Assembly (NCBI GenBank): GCA_016297585.1
Contig: JAEDGJ010000001.1
Location: forward strand, 1-62,235
Direction of reading: 5' to 3'
Length of the DNA stretch: 62,235 bases
Origin: Clostridiaceae bacterium
GTDB taxonomy: Bacteria; Bacillota; Clostridia; Oscillospirales; QAMX01
The notes beneath the pieces were generated by a model. That model did not search any database and was not told where the DNA came from. It was given only the letters and a program-made list of their open reading frames with translations. Positions 32,717-41,413 of the stretch are shown in pieces. The first letter of the stretch is position 1, and each line of letters opens with the position of its first letter. Made by a program: the position numbers and the translations under genes.

Positions 32717-33601
32717 TTACTCCGCCTCGGCGTCGCGCAGCGCTTTTTGATTTTCCGCGCGGATCTCGCGGGCGGGAACCGTCATGAGCGTGTGATTGAA
32801 CAGCCCGCCGAGCTGGAGGATGACGCCGGTGACGTAGAGCCAGAGCATCGTGATGATGACCGCGCCGATGGAGCCGTAGAGCAGGGAATAGCGGGAAAAA
32901 TGGTCGATATAGTAGGAGAATCCGTAGGAAACGGCGACCCAGGCGAACATGGCGAAGAAGGCGCCCGGCATCGCCTGACGCGGACGCAGCTTCCGGTTCG
33001 GCGCGACGACATACAGCGCGGTCAGCAGCGAAAACAGCCACGCCGCCAGCAGTACGAAGCGCATCCAGAGCCATACCTGCCTGACGGGGTCGGGAATATG
33101 CCAGATCCGCGACAGCGCGTCGAGGGTGTCCTGGCCTAAAAGCAGGACGACGAGGATGACGACGAAGGAAAGCAGGAGCGCCGCGGCAAAAATGAAGGAC
33201 AGCACCGCGTGCCGCAGCCAGTGGCGGGTGTTTTTGACCTCATAGACGGTGTTCAGCGCGTACAGGAGCACGTTGACCACGCGGAAAAGCGAATAGACGG
33301 ACAGCACGAGGCCGGTAAAGAGATGGCCGGGCGTGCTCATGCCGGAAAGATAGTCAAGATAGCTCTCGATGAGAGACGCCACCTCGGTGGGGATCACCTG
33401 CGCAGTCGCCCGGACGATGTCGTCGAGATTGACGTTCAGCACGCCGAGCAGGGCGTTGAGAAACAGGATCAGGGGAAAGATCATGAACAGCAGCGAATAG
33501 GCGAGCTGTGCGGCGGTGCGGGAGACCTGATAGTCGAAATAGTGCTGGATCATCGTGCGCACGAAAACCGCGGGATAGCTTTTGATAAGGGGATGCTTCA
33601 T
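32717..33601 (-). CDS. YihY/BrkB-family inner-membrane protein
   Basis: 294 residues with about six hydrophobic segments. 'RTAAQLAYSLLFMIFPLILFL' near residue 35, 'FVAxSYGFSYYIDHF'-like segment near 220 and 'YGSIGAVIITMLWLYVTG' near 245 match the YihY/virulence-factor BrkB family. It was once thought to be ribonuclease BN; the true function is not established. Expressed from the promoter at 33639-33667. Confidence 0.92.
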   Translation of the reverse strand: MKHPLIKSYPAVFVRTMIQHYFDYQVSRTAAQLAYSLLFMIFPLILFLNALLGVLNVNLDDIVRATAQVIPTEVASLIESYLDYLSGMSTPGHLFTGLVLSVYSLFRVVNVLLYALNTVYEVKNTRHWLRHAVLSFIFAAALLLSFVVILVVLLLGQDTLDALSRIWHIPDPVRQVWLWMRFVLLAAWLFSLLTALYVVAPNRKLRPRQAMPGAFFAMFAWVAVSYGFSYYIDHFSRYSLLYGSIGAVIITMLWLYVTGVILQLGGLFNHTLMTVPAREIRAENQKALRDAEAE

Positions 33602-33638
33602 TCACATAAACTCCCGTCCGGACTAGGCTTTGGTTGTT

Positions 33639-33667
33639 ATTATACGCCTTTTCAAACGGAAAAACAA
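33639..33667 (-). promoter_or_regulatory. Promoter of the YihY-like gene
   Basis: Minus-strand TTGTTT (33667-33662), 17-bp spacer, perfect TATAAT (33644-33639). Confidence 0.75.
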
Positions 33668-33701
33668 CCCTTTTTCCAGATCTACGGCGGTGCGGACCGA
33701 T

Positions 33702-33738
33702 AAAAAGCGGGGGAATCCCCGAAAAAAGGGATCCCCCC
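33702..33738 (-). terminator. Terminator of the DegT aminotransferase gene
   Basis: Minus-strand stem of 10 bp with one bulged base (33708-33738) followed by a U5 tract (A-run at 33702-33706). Confidence 0.8.
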
Positions 33739-33768
33739 AAAAAGAAGACAGTCAGGAGAAAAAGACGA

Positions 33769-35019
33769 TTACGCGCGGAACGCCGCGTCGACCTTTCTGT
33801 AGGCCGCGAGGACGTTCGCGATGTCTTCGTCGGTCCAGCTTTCGTTTAAGTAGAGGTTGTAGCACTCGTCCATGACCTTCATCGCGTTCGGCAACGCGAA
33901 CTCGCGGTTCATCGTGCCCTTGTACTCCGGCGCGGTCCACGGGAAGCCGTGCGTGCCGTAGGCGCAGCGGTTCTTGAACCAGTCCTGCGTGGACGGCAGG
34001 GCGGCGCGATAGGAGGCGGCGACATTGACGCCCTCCGCCGCGAGCGCGGCGCAGTATTCGTCCTTCGTGCAGTCAAGGCCGGCGCCGTTGTAGCCGAGGC
34101 GCCAGAACCAGTACACGCACTCCGCGCCGTCAACCAGCTTCGGGATGCGGACGGACGGGATCTCCGCAAAGCCTTCCGCGAGCTTCGCGGCGACCGCGCG
34201 GCGCTTTTCGCCGAACGACGGCAGCTTCTTTAACTGGACGCGGCCGATCGCGGCGCCGATCTCCTGCAGGTTGCAGTTGATCGCCGCGATGCAGTTCGTG
34301 GAGCCGGCGGGCAGGCCGAAGGGCTTGCCGCGGTCCGCCGCCTGACGGATCTTCCAGTACATCTCTTCCGTCTTCGTGAAGACCATGCCGCCCTGACCGC
34401 CGGTGCAGAAGTGCTTGCCGAACATCGTCGAGAACGCGCCGATGGTGCCCCAGGTGCCGACGGGCTTGCCGTCGAGCTTGGCGTAGTGCGACTGCGCGCA
34501 GTCCTCGATGACCGGGATGCCGTGACGGTTCGCGAGCGCCATGATGTCGCGCATATCCGCGGGCTCGCCGGCGATGTGCGGGACGATGATCGCCGCGGTC
34601 AGCGGGGTGATCAGCTTTTCGATCTCTTCCGCGCAGGTGTTGTAGGAATCCGGCGCGACGTCCGCGACGGCGGGAATGCAGTTGCAGACCGGGATCGGCA
34701 TCATGCCGCCCGGATCGGTGACGGCGCCGACGATGACTTCGGAGAAGGGCTCCGGATTCAGCGCGCGCAGCGCGACGTATACGGCGTTCGTGCCGCCGTT
34801 GACGCCGTCGGCATAGCCGCCGCCCATCAGCTCCGCGAATTCGCGGCCGAGGGCTTCTTCTTCGGGGCCGTTGTAGCCGCTGTTGTTGCCGGAGCGGATC
34901 GCTTCGTCCAGCAGGGCGTCTACGGCAGCTTTTTCACGGGCGTCCGTCGCAAAACGCGCGGAAGCGGGATGCGGCATGGCCTTCGGGCCGCCGTTGATGG
35001 CAAGATCGGCTTTGGACAT
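33769..35019 (-). CDS. DegT/DnrJ/EryC1-family PLP-dependent aminotransferase-like protein
   Basis: 416 residues. The fold-type I core shows 'NGGTNAVYVALRAL' (cofactor phosphate), 'PVIEDCAQSHYA' with the Asp that contacts the pyridine nitrogen, and 'FSTMFGKHFCTGGQGGM' with the probable Schiff-base lysine. Family members transaminate keto-sugars, or make AHBA in antibiotic pathways; there is no sugar-nucleotide or polyketide gene nearby, so the substrate is open. The N-terminus 'LAINGGPKAMP' resembles a subgroup often found as stand-alone genes with carbohydrate catabolism. Single-gene unit with its own promoter and terminator. Confidence 0.9.
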   Translation of the reverse strand: MSKADLAINGGPKAMPHPASARFATDAREKAAVDALLDEAIRSGNNSGYNGPEEEALGREFAELMGGGYADGVNGGTNAVYVALRALNPEPFSEVIVGAVTDPGGMMPIPVCNCIPAVADVAPDSYNTCAEEIEKLITPLTAAIIVPHIAGEPADMRDIMALANRHGIPVIEDCAQSHYAKLDGKPVGTWGTIGAFSTMFGKHFCTGGQGGMVFTKTEEMYWKIRQAADRGKPFGLPAGSTNCIAAINCNLQEIGAAIGRVQLKKLPSFGEKRRAVAAKLAEGFAEIPSVRIPKLVDGAECVYWFWRLGYNGAGLDCTKDEYCAALAAEGVNVAASYRAALPSTQDWFKNRCAYGTHGFPWTAPEYKGTMNREFALPNAMKVMDECYNLYLNESWTDEDIANVLAAYRKVDAAFRA

Positions 35020-35096
35020 GAATATACACCTCCGAAAAGATTACAAAGAAAGAGTCGGATACCGTTTGCAGCCACAGGGGCTTTCAGCGTACCTTC

Positions 35097-35124
35097 AGTA
35101 TATCACAACGCGCCGAAAGAACAA
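35097..35124 (-). promoter_or_regulatory. Promoter of the DegT aminotransferase gene
   Basis: Minus-strand TTGTTC (35124-35119), 16-bp spacer, TATACT (35102-35097). Confidence 0.6.
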
Positions 35125-35174
35125 GCGGAATCCGCGCGAAAAGTTATGCAATCCGCTTTCCTCGCGGAAACATC

Positions 35175-35203
35175 TTGCATACCGGTCGATTCTGCGGTAT
35201 ACT
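35175..35203 (+). promoter_or_regulatory. Promoter of the SGNH hydrolase gene
   Basis: TTGCAT (35175-35180), 17-bp spacer, TATACT (35198-35203). Confidence 0.75.
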
Positions 35204-35243
35204 GGAAGCGCTGATTTTTGTATTCGCTTGGAGGAATTGCTGC

Positions 35244-35879
35244 ATGTTGATTCGAAAAAACGCGGTCATCGTTTTTCAGGGGGACAGCGTGACCGACGCC
35301 GGCAGAACGCGCCCCGAAAACAGCGGGCTCGGCGACGGCTATCCCGCCATGTGCGCCGGCGCGCTGCGCGCGATGTTTCCCGATTACGATCTGACGATCT
35401 ATAACCGCGGCATCGGCGGCAACCGCGTGGAGCATCTTGTCGAACGGTGGCAGAAGGATACCATCGATCTGCGACCCAACCTCGTCTCCCTGCTGATCGG
35501 CATCAACAACGTCTGGCATCCGTATGAAAACCCCGAGGTGCCCTATGACATCGTCGCGTTCGAGGAGAACCTCGTGCGCATCGTCGAGCAGACCGTGCAC
35601 CGCGGCGCAAAGCTCGTGATGCTCGAGCCGTTTGCCTTCCATCACGGCGTGTTCCCCGAGGAATGGCGCGAGCGGCTCTGGGAGGTCAACCAGGTCGTCC
35701 GCCGCATCGCGCTGCGCTATGCCGACGCGTTCATCCCGCTCGACGGCATCTTCTACCGGGAGGCGATCTCCCGCGAACACGCCGTCTCCCCGCAGGCGCT
35801 GACCGCCGACGGCGTGCATCCGACGTTTGAAGGACACCGCCTCATCGCGCGGGAATGGCTGGACGCCGTGCTGCGCTGA
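35244..35879 (+). CDS. SGNH/GDSL-family hydrolase
   Basis: 211 residues from the ATG at 35244, which has TTGGAGGAA at the right distance. Block I 'FQGDSVTDAGR' holds the nucleophile Ser, block II 'NRGIGGNRV' the oxyanion Gly, block III 'LLIGINNVW' the Asn, and block V 'TADGVHPTFEGH' the Asp and His of the triad. No signal peptide, so cytoplasmic. This subgroup is commonly a carbohydrate or lipid esterase. A VOC protein gene follows by 18 bp. Confidence 0.93.
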   Translation: MLIRKNAVIVFQGDSVTDAGRTRPENSGLGDGYPAMCAGALRAMFPDYDLTIYNRGIGGNRVEHLVERWQKDTIDLRPNLVSLLIGINNVWHPYENPEVPYDIVAFEENLVRIVEQTVHRGAKLVMLEPFAFHHGVFPEEWRERLWEVNQVVRRIALRYADAFIPLDGIFYREAISREHAVSPQALTADGVHPTFEGHRLIAREWLDAVLR

Positions 35880-35897
35880 CAAAAGGGGGAGCTTTCC

Positions 35898-36242
35898 GTG
35901 CTGAAGATCGGTTCGATCGTCTGGGGCGTGACCGACGTCCCGCGCGCGGTGCGCTTCTGGTGCGCGGCGCTGCATTACGTTCCGGCGGAGGCGCCGTCGG
36001 AGGACTGGGCGCGGCTCTGCCCGGAAAACGGGGACGGGCTGCAGCTGTCGATCAAGCTCGTGACGTCCCCAAAGGCGCGCCGCCATCACCTTGATCTCTT
36101 CTCGGACGACCGGGAGGCGGAGGTGCGGCGGCTGTTGGCGCTCGGCGCGAAGGAAGTTCCGGAATGGCGCTATGAGACGGGCGCGGATTACACCGTGCTT
36201 GCGGATCCGGACGGCAACCGCTTCTGCGTGGTGCAGAAATAA
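35898..36242 (+). CDS. VOC-superfamily (glyoxalase/bleomycin resistance-like) protein
   Basis: 114 residues from a GTG start with AAAAGGGGGAGC upstream. 'IVWGVTDVPRAVRFWCAALHY' and the C-terminal 'YTVLADPDGNRFCVV' are the typical beginnings and ends of a VOC module; one His in 'HHLDLF' and a Glu/Asp could be metal ligands. Function could be lyase, dioxygenase or drug binding. Coupled with the SGNH hydrolase gene. Confidence 0.88.
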   Translation: MLKIGSIVWGVTDVPRAVRFWCAALHYVPAEAPSEDWARLCPENGDGLQLSIKLVTSPKARRHHLDLFSDDREAEVRRLLALGAKEVPEWRYETGADYTVLADPDGNRFCVVQK

Positions 36243-36245
36243 AGA

Positions 36246-36294
36246 AAAATCACGGGGATTTTGGCAACGAGCGGCAAAATCCCCGTGATTTTTT
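36246..36294 (+). terminator. Bidirectional terminator
   Basis: 17-bp perfect stem (36247-36263 with 36276-36292) with A-rich 5' and T-rich 3' flanks, between convergent genes. Confidence 0.92.
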
Positions 36295-36309
36295 ATGGTT
36301 TCCGAACGC

Positions 36310-37284
36310 TTACAGCGCCGCGAGCGCCAGATCGGCGGCTTCGGCGATGTCCTTTTGGCAGGCGACGCCCATATAGCCGTAGCGGCGCGCCGGGATGCCG
36401 ATGACGCAGGCACGCACACCCGCGCGGGAGACGCTGAGCTTCCCGAGATCGGTCTGCCCGTGCAGATCCACCGTGCGCTGCACGGGGAAGGCGGCTTTTT
36501 GCTCCAGCGACTCCAAAAGCTCCAGATTGGCGGGAGACGAGCCGACGCGCACCGGCAGCGCGGGACCGCCGCCGAGCCGGACTGCGGAACGGTTTTCGCA
36601 TTCCGGCGTATCCCCGGCCTCCGTCAGCTCCAGCGCGATGGCGATGTCCGGCTCGACGGTGAACGCCGCCGCGCCCGCGCCGCGCTCGCCGAGCTTCTGC
36701 TGCACCGAAAAGACCACATACAGATCGGCGGTCTTGTCCTGCGGAAGCGTCGACGGGTGCTGCCCGGCGACGCGGGCCAGCACGTCGAGTGCCGCGACGC
36801 AGCCCGCGCGTCCGTCCAGCGCCGGGGAGACGAAGCGGTCTCCGTCCGTATGCGTCGGCAGCGCCGCGACGCAGGCGTCTCCGATGCGCAGCTCGCCGCT
36901 CGTGACGTCGATGTACAGGTGCCGCAGCTGCAGATCCTTTGCGGCGACCCCGCCGTCGCAGCCGATCACGCCGCGCGCGCCGCCCGCCGTCCGCACGGGG
37001 AGCCCGACGAGGGACGCGGGCTCGGCTTTTCCGAGCAGCCCGAAGCGGTAAAAGCCCTTTTCGTCCCGAAAGGTGACGATGAAGCCCGCCGTATCGACAT
37101 GCGTGGAGAGAAGGACGCGCGCGCCCGTGCCCGGACGGTGCACGATGAGGTTTCCGAGCGCGTCGCGGCGGATATCCGACGCGGTTTTGCGCGCCTGCGC
37201 TTCGATATAGTCGATGACCGGCGTCTCAAAGCCGGACGGCGCGGCGATCATGGCCAGATCGCGAAAGGTATCCTGATAATTCAT
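36310..37284 (-). CDS. M42-family peptidase paralogue with substituted catalytic residues (probable pseudoenzyme)
   Basis: 324 residues, clearly homologous along its length to its two upstream neighbours. The first metal pair His62/Asp64 ('STHVDTAGFIV') is kept. But 'VQEEQG' of the active enzymes is 'VQQKLG' here, so the catalytic base and a metal ligand (Glu-Glu) have become Gln196-Lys197. The 'DDR' motif is Asp157-Gly-Arg, and the late His of 'YxHT' is Tyr304. It is unlikely to hydrolyse peptides in the M42 way. Starts 1 bp after the stop of the middle peptidase; inference: a structural or regulatory subunit of a mixed TET particle. Another activity is possible. Confidence 0.85.
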   Translation of the reverse strand: MNYQDTFRDLAMIAAPSGFETPVIDYIEAQARKTASDIRRDALGNLIVHRPGTGARVLLSTHVDTAGFIVTFRDEKGFYRFGLLGKAEPASLVGLPVRTAGGARGVIGCDGGVAAKDLQLRHLYIDVTSGELRIGDACVAALPTHTDGDRFVSPALDGRAGCVAALDVLARVAGQHPSTLPQDKTADLYVVFSVQQKLGERGAGAAAFTVEPDIAIALELTEAGDTPECENRSAVRLGGGPALPVRVGSSPANLELLESLEQKAAFPVQRTVDLHGQTDLGKLSVSRAGVRACVIGIPARRYGYMGVACQKDIAEAADLALAAL

Positions 37285-37285
37285 C

Positions 37286-38290
37286 TCAAATCTCCTCCAT
37301 CAGCGCACGCACCAGCGTCCGCATTGCTCCAAGATCGCTTACATCCATCGCCGACGACGGCGTATGGATGTACCGCACCGCCGCCGCGACGCCGATCGCC
37401 GCGGCGCCTCCCGCCGTCTGCGTGATCCGTCCGGCATCCGTGCCGCCCGCGATATAGGATTTGGTCTGATACGGGATGCCGTGCTTTTCCGCGATTTCGA
37501 ACGCCCGGCGGATCAGCGCCGGATTGTACAGCGTTGCGCCGTCCATCACCGGCATCACGGGACCCCGTCCGGGCACGCAGACCTGCATATGCGGCGGCAG
37601 ATCCGGCAGGTCGCACGCCGTCGTCCCTTCCACGACGATCGCGACGTCCGGACGGATCCGGTAGGCCGCCGCCGCCGCGCCGCGGAGCCCCTGCTCCTCC
37701 TGCACGGTGAAGGCAAACCAGGTATCCACCGGCGGCCCCTCCTGCAGCAGGCTGAGCAGCACCGCGCAGCCGACGCGGTCGTCGATCGCCTTGGCGCGGA
37801 GCATCCTCCCGTACTGCACCGGCTCGCCCGCAAACGCCGCGAAATCCCCCGGCTGGACGAGGCTTTCCGCCTCCGCCTTCGAGGACGCGCCGATGTCGAT
37901 GTACATCGCGGACACCGGCGGCAGCTTCTTCTGCTCTTCCTTCGTGTTCAGATGCGTCGCGCGGATGCCGATGACGCCGGGCACCCTGCCGATGCGCACC
38001 CGCGTGCCGAGCAGCACCTTCGCGTCGATGCCGCCGGACGTGCCGAACTTCAGAAAGCCGTCGTCCGTGACGGAGGTGACGATCAGGCCCACCTCGTCCA
38101 TATGCGCTGCCAGCATCAGCGTCCGTCCCGTGTAGCGCGCGCCCTTGCGGTATACGAGCAGATTGCCCATCACGTCTTCGGTGATGCTGTCCGCGTACGG
38201 CGCGGCCTGCGCGCGGATGAACTCCCGCACGGCGTCCTCACAGCCCGATACGCCGTCGATGGCGCAGAGCTTTTTTAACAGTTCCAGCAT
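37286..38290 (-). CDS. M42-family metallo-aminopeptidase
   Basis: 334 residues. 'AAHMDEVGLIV' (His63, Asp65), 'AIDDRVG' (Asp170-Asp171), 'VQEEQGLRG' (Glu198, Glu199), an acidic residue at Glu221 and 'RYIHTPSSAMDV' (His309) complete a dinuclear metal aminopeptidase site. Known M42 enzymes form tetrahedral dodecamers (TET) that trim peptides. Middle gene of three; its ATG lies inside the upstream peptidase gene (16-bp overlap). Confidence 0.94.
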   Translation of the reverse strand: MLELLKKLCAIDGVSGCEDAVREFIRAQAAPYADSITEDVMGNLLVYRKGARYTGRTLMLAAHMDEVGLIVTSVTDDGFLKFGTSGGIDAKVLLGTRVRIGRVPGVIGIRATHLNTKEEQKKLPPVSAMYIDIGASSKAEAESLVQPGDFAAFAGEPVQYGRMLRAKAIDDRVGCAVLLSLLQEGPPVDTWFAFTVQEEQGLRGAAAAAYRIRPDVAIVVEGTTACDLPDLPPHMQVCVPGRGPVMPVMDGATLYNPALIRRAFEIAEKHGIPYQTKSYIAGGTDAGRITQTAGGAAAIGVAAAVRYIHTPSSAMDVSDLGAMRTLVRALMEEI

Positions 38291-39330
38291 TGGGGCACCC
38301 CCTCGTTAAAGGAACGGACAAACGCCGCGAGCAGCTCGCCGCAGGCACGGGCGTCCGATTCCCGGATGACCTCGCAGGCCGTGTGCATATACCGCAGCGG
38401 CAGGCTTACGAGCCCCGTCGCGACGCCCGTGCGGACGGTCTGCATACTCGATGCGTTCGTGCCGGTGAAGCCGGGCAGGATCTCCCGCTGATAGGGGATG
38501 CCGCGCGCTTCGGCGAGATGCACGAGCGTGGAGGAAACCTTGCGGTTCAGGTGCGGGCCGATGCCGATGCACGCGCCGCAGCCGGCGGGGAAGGTGCGCT
38601 CCTTCGGCGCATCCGGCGTCCAGGCGTGCGTGACGTCGACCGCGACCGCGTAGTCCGGGCGGAATTGATAGGCCGCCGTCGACGCGCCCGCGCCGCTCGT
38701 CTCCTCGCGCGCCGAACCGACCACCGTCAGGTCGACCGCGAGCGGTTCGTCACGCAAAAGCTCCAGCGCGTAGAGGATCGCGGCAAAGCAGGCCCGGTCG
38801 TCGAGCGCCGCCGCGCCGATGAAGTCGTTTGCCAGCGCAAACGGCGGCGCGTTGACCGTTACCGGCGTGCCGATCGGTACGGCCTCCTCCGTTTCCGCGC
38901 GGGAAAGCCCTACGTCGACGACGAGGTCGTCGATCGTGACCGCCGCGTCCGCCGCCTTTTCCGCGTCGCGCATATGCGGCGGCAGACAGGCGATGACGCC
39001 GTGCAGCGTCTGCGTTTTCGTATGCACCAGCACCTCTTTTGCCGGCAGTACGCGCGGATCGAAGCCGCCGCAGGGCGCAAACCGGACAAAGCCCTCGCCC
39101 GCGTAGCCCGTGACGATGAAGCCGATCTGGTCGATATGCGCGTCCAGCAGCACCTTCGGCGCGCCGGGCACCTTGGCATACCGCGTGCCGGCGACCGAAA
39201 AGAGCGGCAGCGTTTCCACCGTGTCGCATAAGGGCGCCAGCAGTGCCGACGCGCATGCCGCGGCGCGCTGTTCATAGCCCGATACGCCCGGCGGCTCGGA
39301 CAGCCGCGCGATGGTTTCCCGGAAATCCAA
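38275..39330 (-). CDS. M42-family metallo-aminopeptidase
   Basis: 351 residues. 'DAHIDQIGFIV' (His65, Asp67), 'ALDDRAC' (Asp176-Asp177), 'SAREETSGAG' (Glu208, Glu209), 'AVDVTHA' (Asp231) and 'LRYMHTACEV' (His315) keep the full metal and catalytic set. First of three tandem M42 genes, 18 bp after murD. Sequence differs from the middle gene throughout, so the three are old paralogues and not a recent duplication. Confidence 0.94.
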   Translation of the reverse strand: MDFRETIARLSEPPGVSGYEQRAAACASALLAPLCDTVETLPLFSVAGTRYAKVPGAPKVLLDAHIDQIGFIVTGYAGEGFVRFAPCGGFDPRVLPAKEVLVHTKTQTLHGVIACLPPHMRDAEKAADAAVTIDDLVVDVGLSRAETEEAVPIGTPVTVNAPPFALANDFIGAAALDDRACFAAILYALELLRDEPLAVDLTVVGSAREETSGAGASTAAYQFRPDYAVAVDVTHAWTPDAPKERTFPAGCGACIGIGPHLNRKVSSTLVHLAEARGIPYQREILPGFTGTNASSMQTVRTGVATGLVSLPLRYMHTACEVIRESDARACGELLAAFVRSFNEGVPQCWNC

Positions 39331-39348
39331 GACGAATCCCTCCCTCGT

Positions 39349-40743
39349 TTATTCTCCGAACGAGCGGACGATCTCCTTATACACCCGCCCGCGATGCTCA
39401 AAATTGTCGAACTGGTCGAACGCCGCGCATGCGGGGGACAGCGTGACGACGTCTCCCGGCTGCGCAAGCGACTTCGCGGTCAGCACCGCGTCCCGGAACG
39501 TCGGGGCGTCCACGATCGGCAGCTTTTCCGGGTCGTACCCCGGCGCGTTTTCCACTGCCGCGCGGATCTTCGGCGACGTCGTGCCGCACAGCACCAGCGC
39601 CTTGACATGGTCGACGAACTCCGGCCCCAGCGCGTCGAACGGGATCTTCTTGTCGTAGCCGCCCGCGATGACGATCAGCTTCTGCTCGAACGCGTGCAGC
39701 CCCGCGATGACCCGCGTCGGCGCCGTGGCGATGGAATCGTTGTAGTAGCGCACGCCCTCGTATTCGCGGACGAACTCGATGCGGTGCTCGACGCCGTTAA
39801 ACTCGCGCGCAAACGGCGCGATGACGTCCGCGGGCACCATATCGTGCACCGCGGCGATCGCCGTCGCGAAATTGTCGACGTTGTGCATCCCGGGCAGGCG
39901 GATATCCGCGCGGGAAAGCACGGGCTCGGTCTTTCCCCCGTGCGCGTAGACCAGCGTATCTCCGTCGAGATACACGCCTTCGTCCACGCGGTCGTGGATG
40001 GAGAACCAGACGACGCTGCCCTTCGCCTCTTCGGCGTAGGCGCGCGTGACGGGATTATCCCAGTTTAAGACCAGCCGGTCGCCCGCGTTCTGCCAGCGGA
40101 ACACGTTGCGCTTTGCGTCGATGTATTCCTCCATGCCGCGGTGATAGTCGAGGTGGTTCGGCGTCACGTTCTTCACGACCGCCGTGTGCGCGCTCTTTTT
40201 CATCGTCATCAGCTGGAAGCTCGACAGCTCCACGGCGACGATGTCCTCCGGACGGATCTCCGGCGTGCGGTCGAACAGCGGCGTGCCGATGTTGCCGCCG
40301 ATGTGGACGGTCTTCCCCGCGCGGCGCAGCAGTCCCGCGATCTCCGTCGTCGTCGTCGTCTTGCCCTCCGAGCCCGTGACCGCGATGATCGGGCAGGGAC
40401 AGACGTCGAAAAACGCCTCCATCTCCGACGTCAGCACCGCGCCGTTTTCCAGCGCGCGGACGATGCCCGGCAGATCGGGCCGCAGTCCCGGCGTGCGGAA
40501 GATGACGTCCGGCCGAAGCGAGGGCAGCGTGTCAAGATAGTCGGGCCCTAGCACCGTGCGGACGCCGAGCGCGCGCAGGGTATCCATATAATCGCCGAGC
40601 TGCCCGGCGCTCTTTTTATCGCAGACGGTCACGTCCGCGCCCGCGCGGGCGAGAATGCCGACTAAGGGGCGGTTTGACACGCCGACGCCCAGCACCGCCA
40701 CGCGTTTGCCGCGAAGTGAGGACAGATATTCCGTATAATTCAT
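39349..40743 (-). CDS. murD: UDP-N-acetylmuramoylalanine--D-glutamate ligase
   Basis: 464 residues from the ATG at 40743 (TTTCGGAGG upstream; 15 extra open codons are discarded). The N-terminal Rossmann-like domain binds the UDP substrate, the ATP loop is 'GSEGKTTTTTEI' (about 115), 'NHLDYHRGMEEY' contains the Mur-ligase His, and the C-terminal domain has 'YNDSIATAPTRVIAGL'. Adds D-glutamate in peptidoglycan synthesis. It is outside the usual dcw cluster and leads the M42 run. Confidence 0.97.
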   Translation of the reverse strand: MNYTEYLSSLRGKRVAVLGVGVSNRPLVGILARAGADVTVCDKKSAGQLGDYMDTLRALGVRTVLGPDYLDTLPSLRPDVIFRTPGLRPDLPGIVRALENGAVLTSEMEAFFDVCPCPIIAVTGSEGKTTTTTEIAGLLRRAGKTVHIGGNIGTPLFDRTPEIRPEDIVAVELSSFQLMTMKKSAHTAVVKNVTPNHLDYHRGMEEYIDAKRNVFRWQNAGDRLVLNWDNPVTRAYAEEAKGSVVWFSIHDRVDEGVYLDGDTLVYAHGGKTEPVLSRADIRLPGMHNVDNFATAIAAVHDMVPADVIAPFAREFNGVEHRIEFVREYEGVRYYNDSIATAPTRVIAGLHAFEQKLIVIAGGYDKKIPFDALGPEFVDHVKALVLCGTTSPKIRAAVENAPGYDPEKLPIVDAPTFRDAVLTAKSLAQPGDVVTLSPACAAFDQFDNFEHRGRVYKEIVRSFGE

Positions 40744-40786
40744 CAGAAAGCCTCCGAAATTGCAGATTCTTTTGCCGCTTTTCTCC

Positions 40787-40814
40787 ATTATATCACAGCA
40801 CCGTGCAAATGCAA
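40787..40814 (-). promoter_or_regulatory. murD promoter
   Basis: Minus-strand TTGCAT (40814-40809), 16-bp spacer, perfect TATAAT (40792-40787). Confidence 0.75.
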
Positions 40815-40866
40815 GCGGAAAATGTGCGGGAAGCTATGCGCGGACGCTTTTTGCCCAAACTCGCTA

Positions 40867-40895
40867 TTGCCAAACGCGCACGGGTAGGGTATAAT
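40867..40895 (+). promoter_or_regulatory. lspA promoter
   Basis: TTGCCA (40867-40872), 17-bp spacer, perfect TATAAT (40890-40895). Confidence 0.8.
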
Positions 40896-40933
40896 AAATC
40901 AAAACCCGAAAAAACGAACAGGAAACGGTGAAA

Positions 40934-41413
40934 ATGGAAGCGGTATTGGGTATTCTTTTTATGGCGGCGGGCGTCGGGCTTGACCGCGTCGTGAAGATCT
41001 GGGCGGAGCGGGTGCTCGCGCCCGTCGGCTCCATCCCGGTCTGGGACGGCGTTTTCCGGCTGACCTACGCCGAGAACCGCGGCGCGGCGTTCTCGCTTTT
41101 CCACGGACAGCGCTGGTTCCTCGTCGCCGTGACGGGGGCGGTACTGGCGGTTCTGCTGGTCGCGATCGTAAAAAACTGGATCCCGAAGGGGCTTGCGCGG
41201 TGGGGCGCCTACTGCGTTGCCTCCGGCGCGGTCGGCAACTTCATCGACCGCATCGCGCGCGGCTATGTGATCGACCTTTTTGACTTCTATCTGATCCATT
41301 TCGCGATCTTCAACGTCGCCGACATCCTCGTCTGCGTCGGCGGGGGACTGTTTGCGCTCTGGGTGATCATCGGCATGGTGCGCGAAAAGCGCGAAGGGGA
41401 GAAAAAAGCGTGA
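40934..41413 (+). CDS. lspA: Lipoprotein signal peptidase II
   Basis: 159 residues, four membrane helices. The catalytic aspartates are in 'GNFIDRIARGYVIDLFDF' and 'FNVADILVCVG'. ATG at 40934 is favoured over a GTG two codons earlier because AGGAAA then has a 9-base spacing. Cleaves lipoprotein precursors such as the lipoproteins at 5823, 19926 and 28672. rluD begins within its stop codon. Confidence 0.95.
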   Translation: MEAVLGILFMAAGVGLDRVVKIWAERVLAPVGSIPVWDGVFRLTYAENRGAAFSLFHGQRWFLVAVTGAVLAVLLVAIVKNWIPKGLARWGAYCVASGAVGNFIDRIARGYVIDLFDFYLIHFAIFNVADILVCVGGGLFALWVIIGMVREKREGEKKA

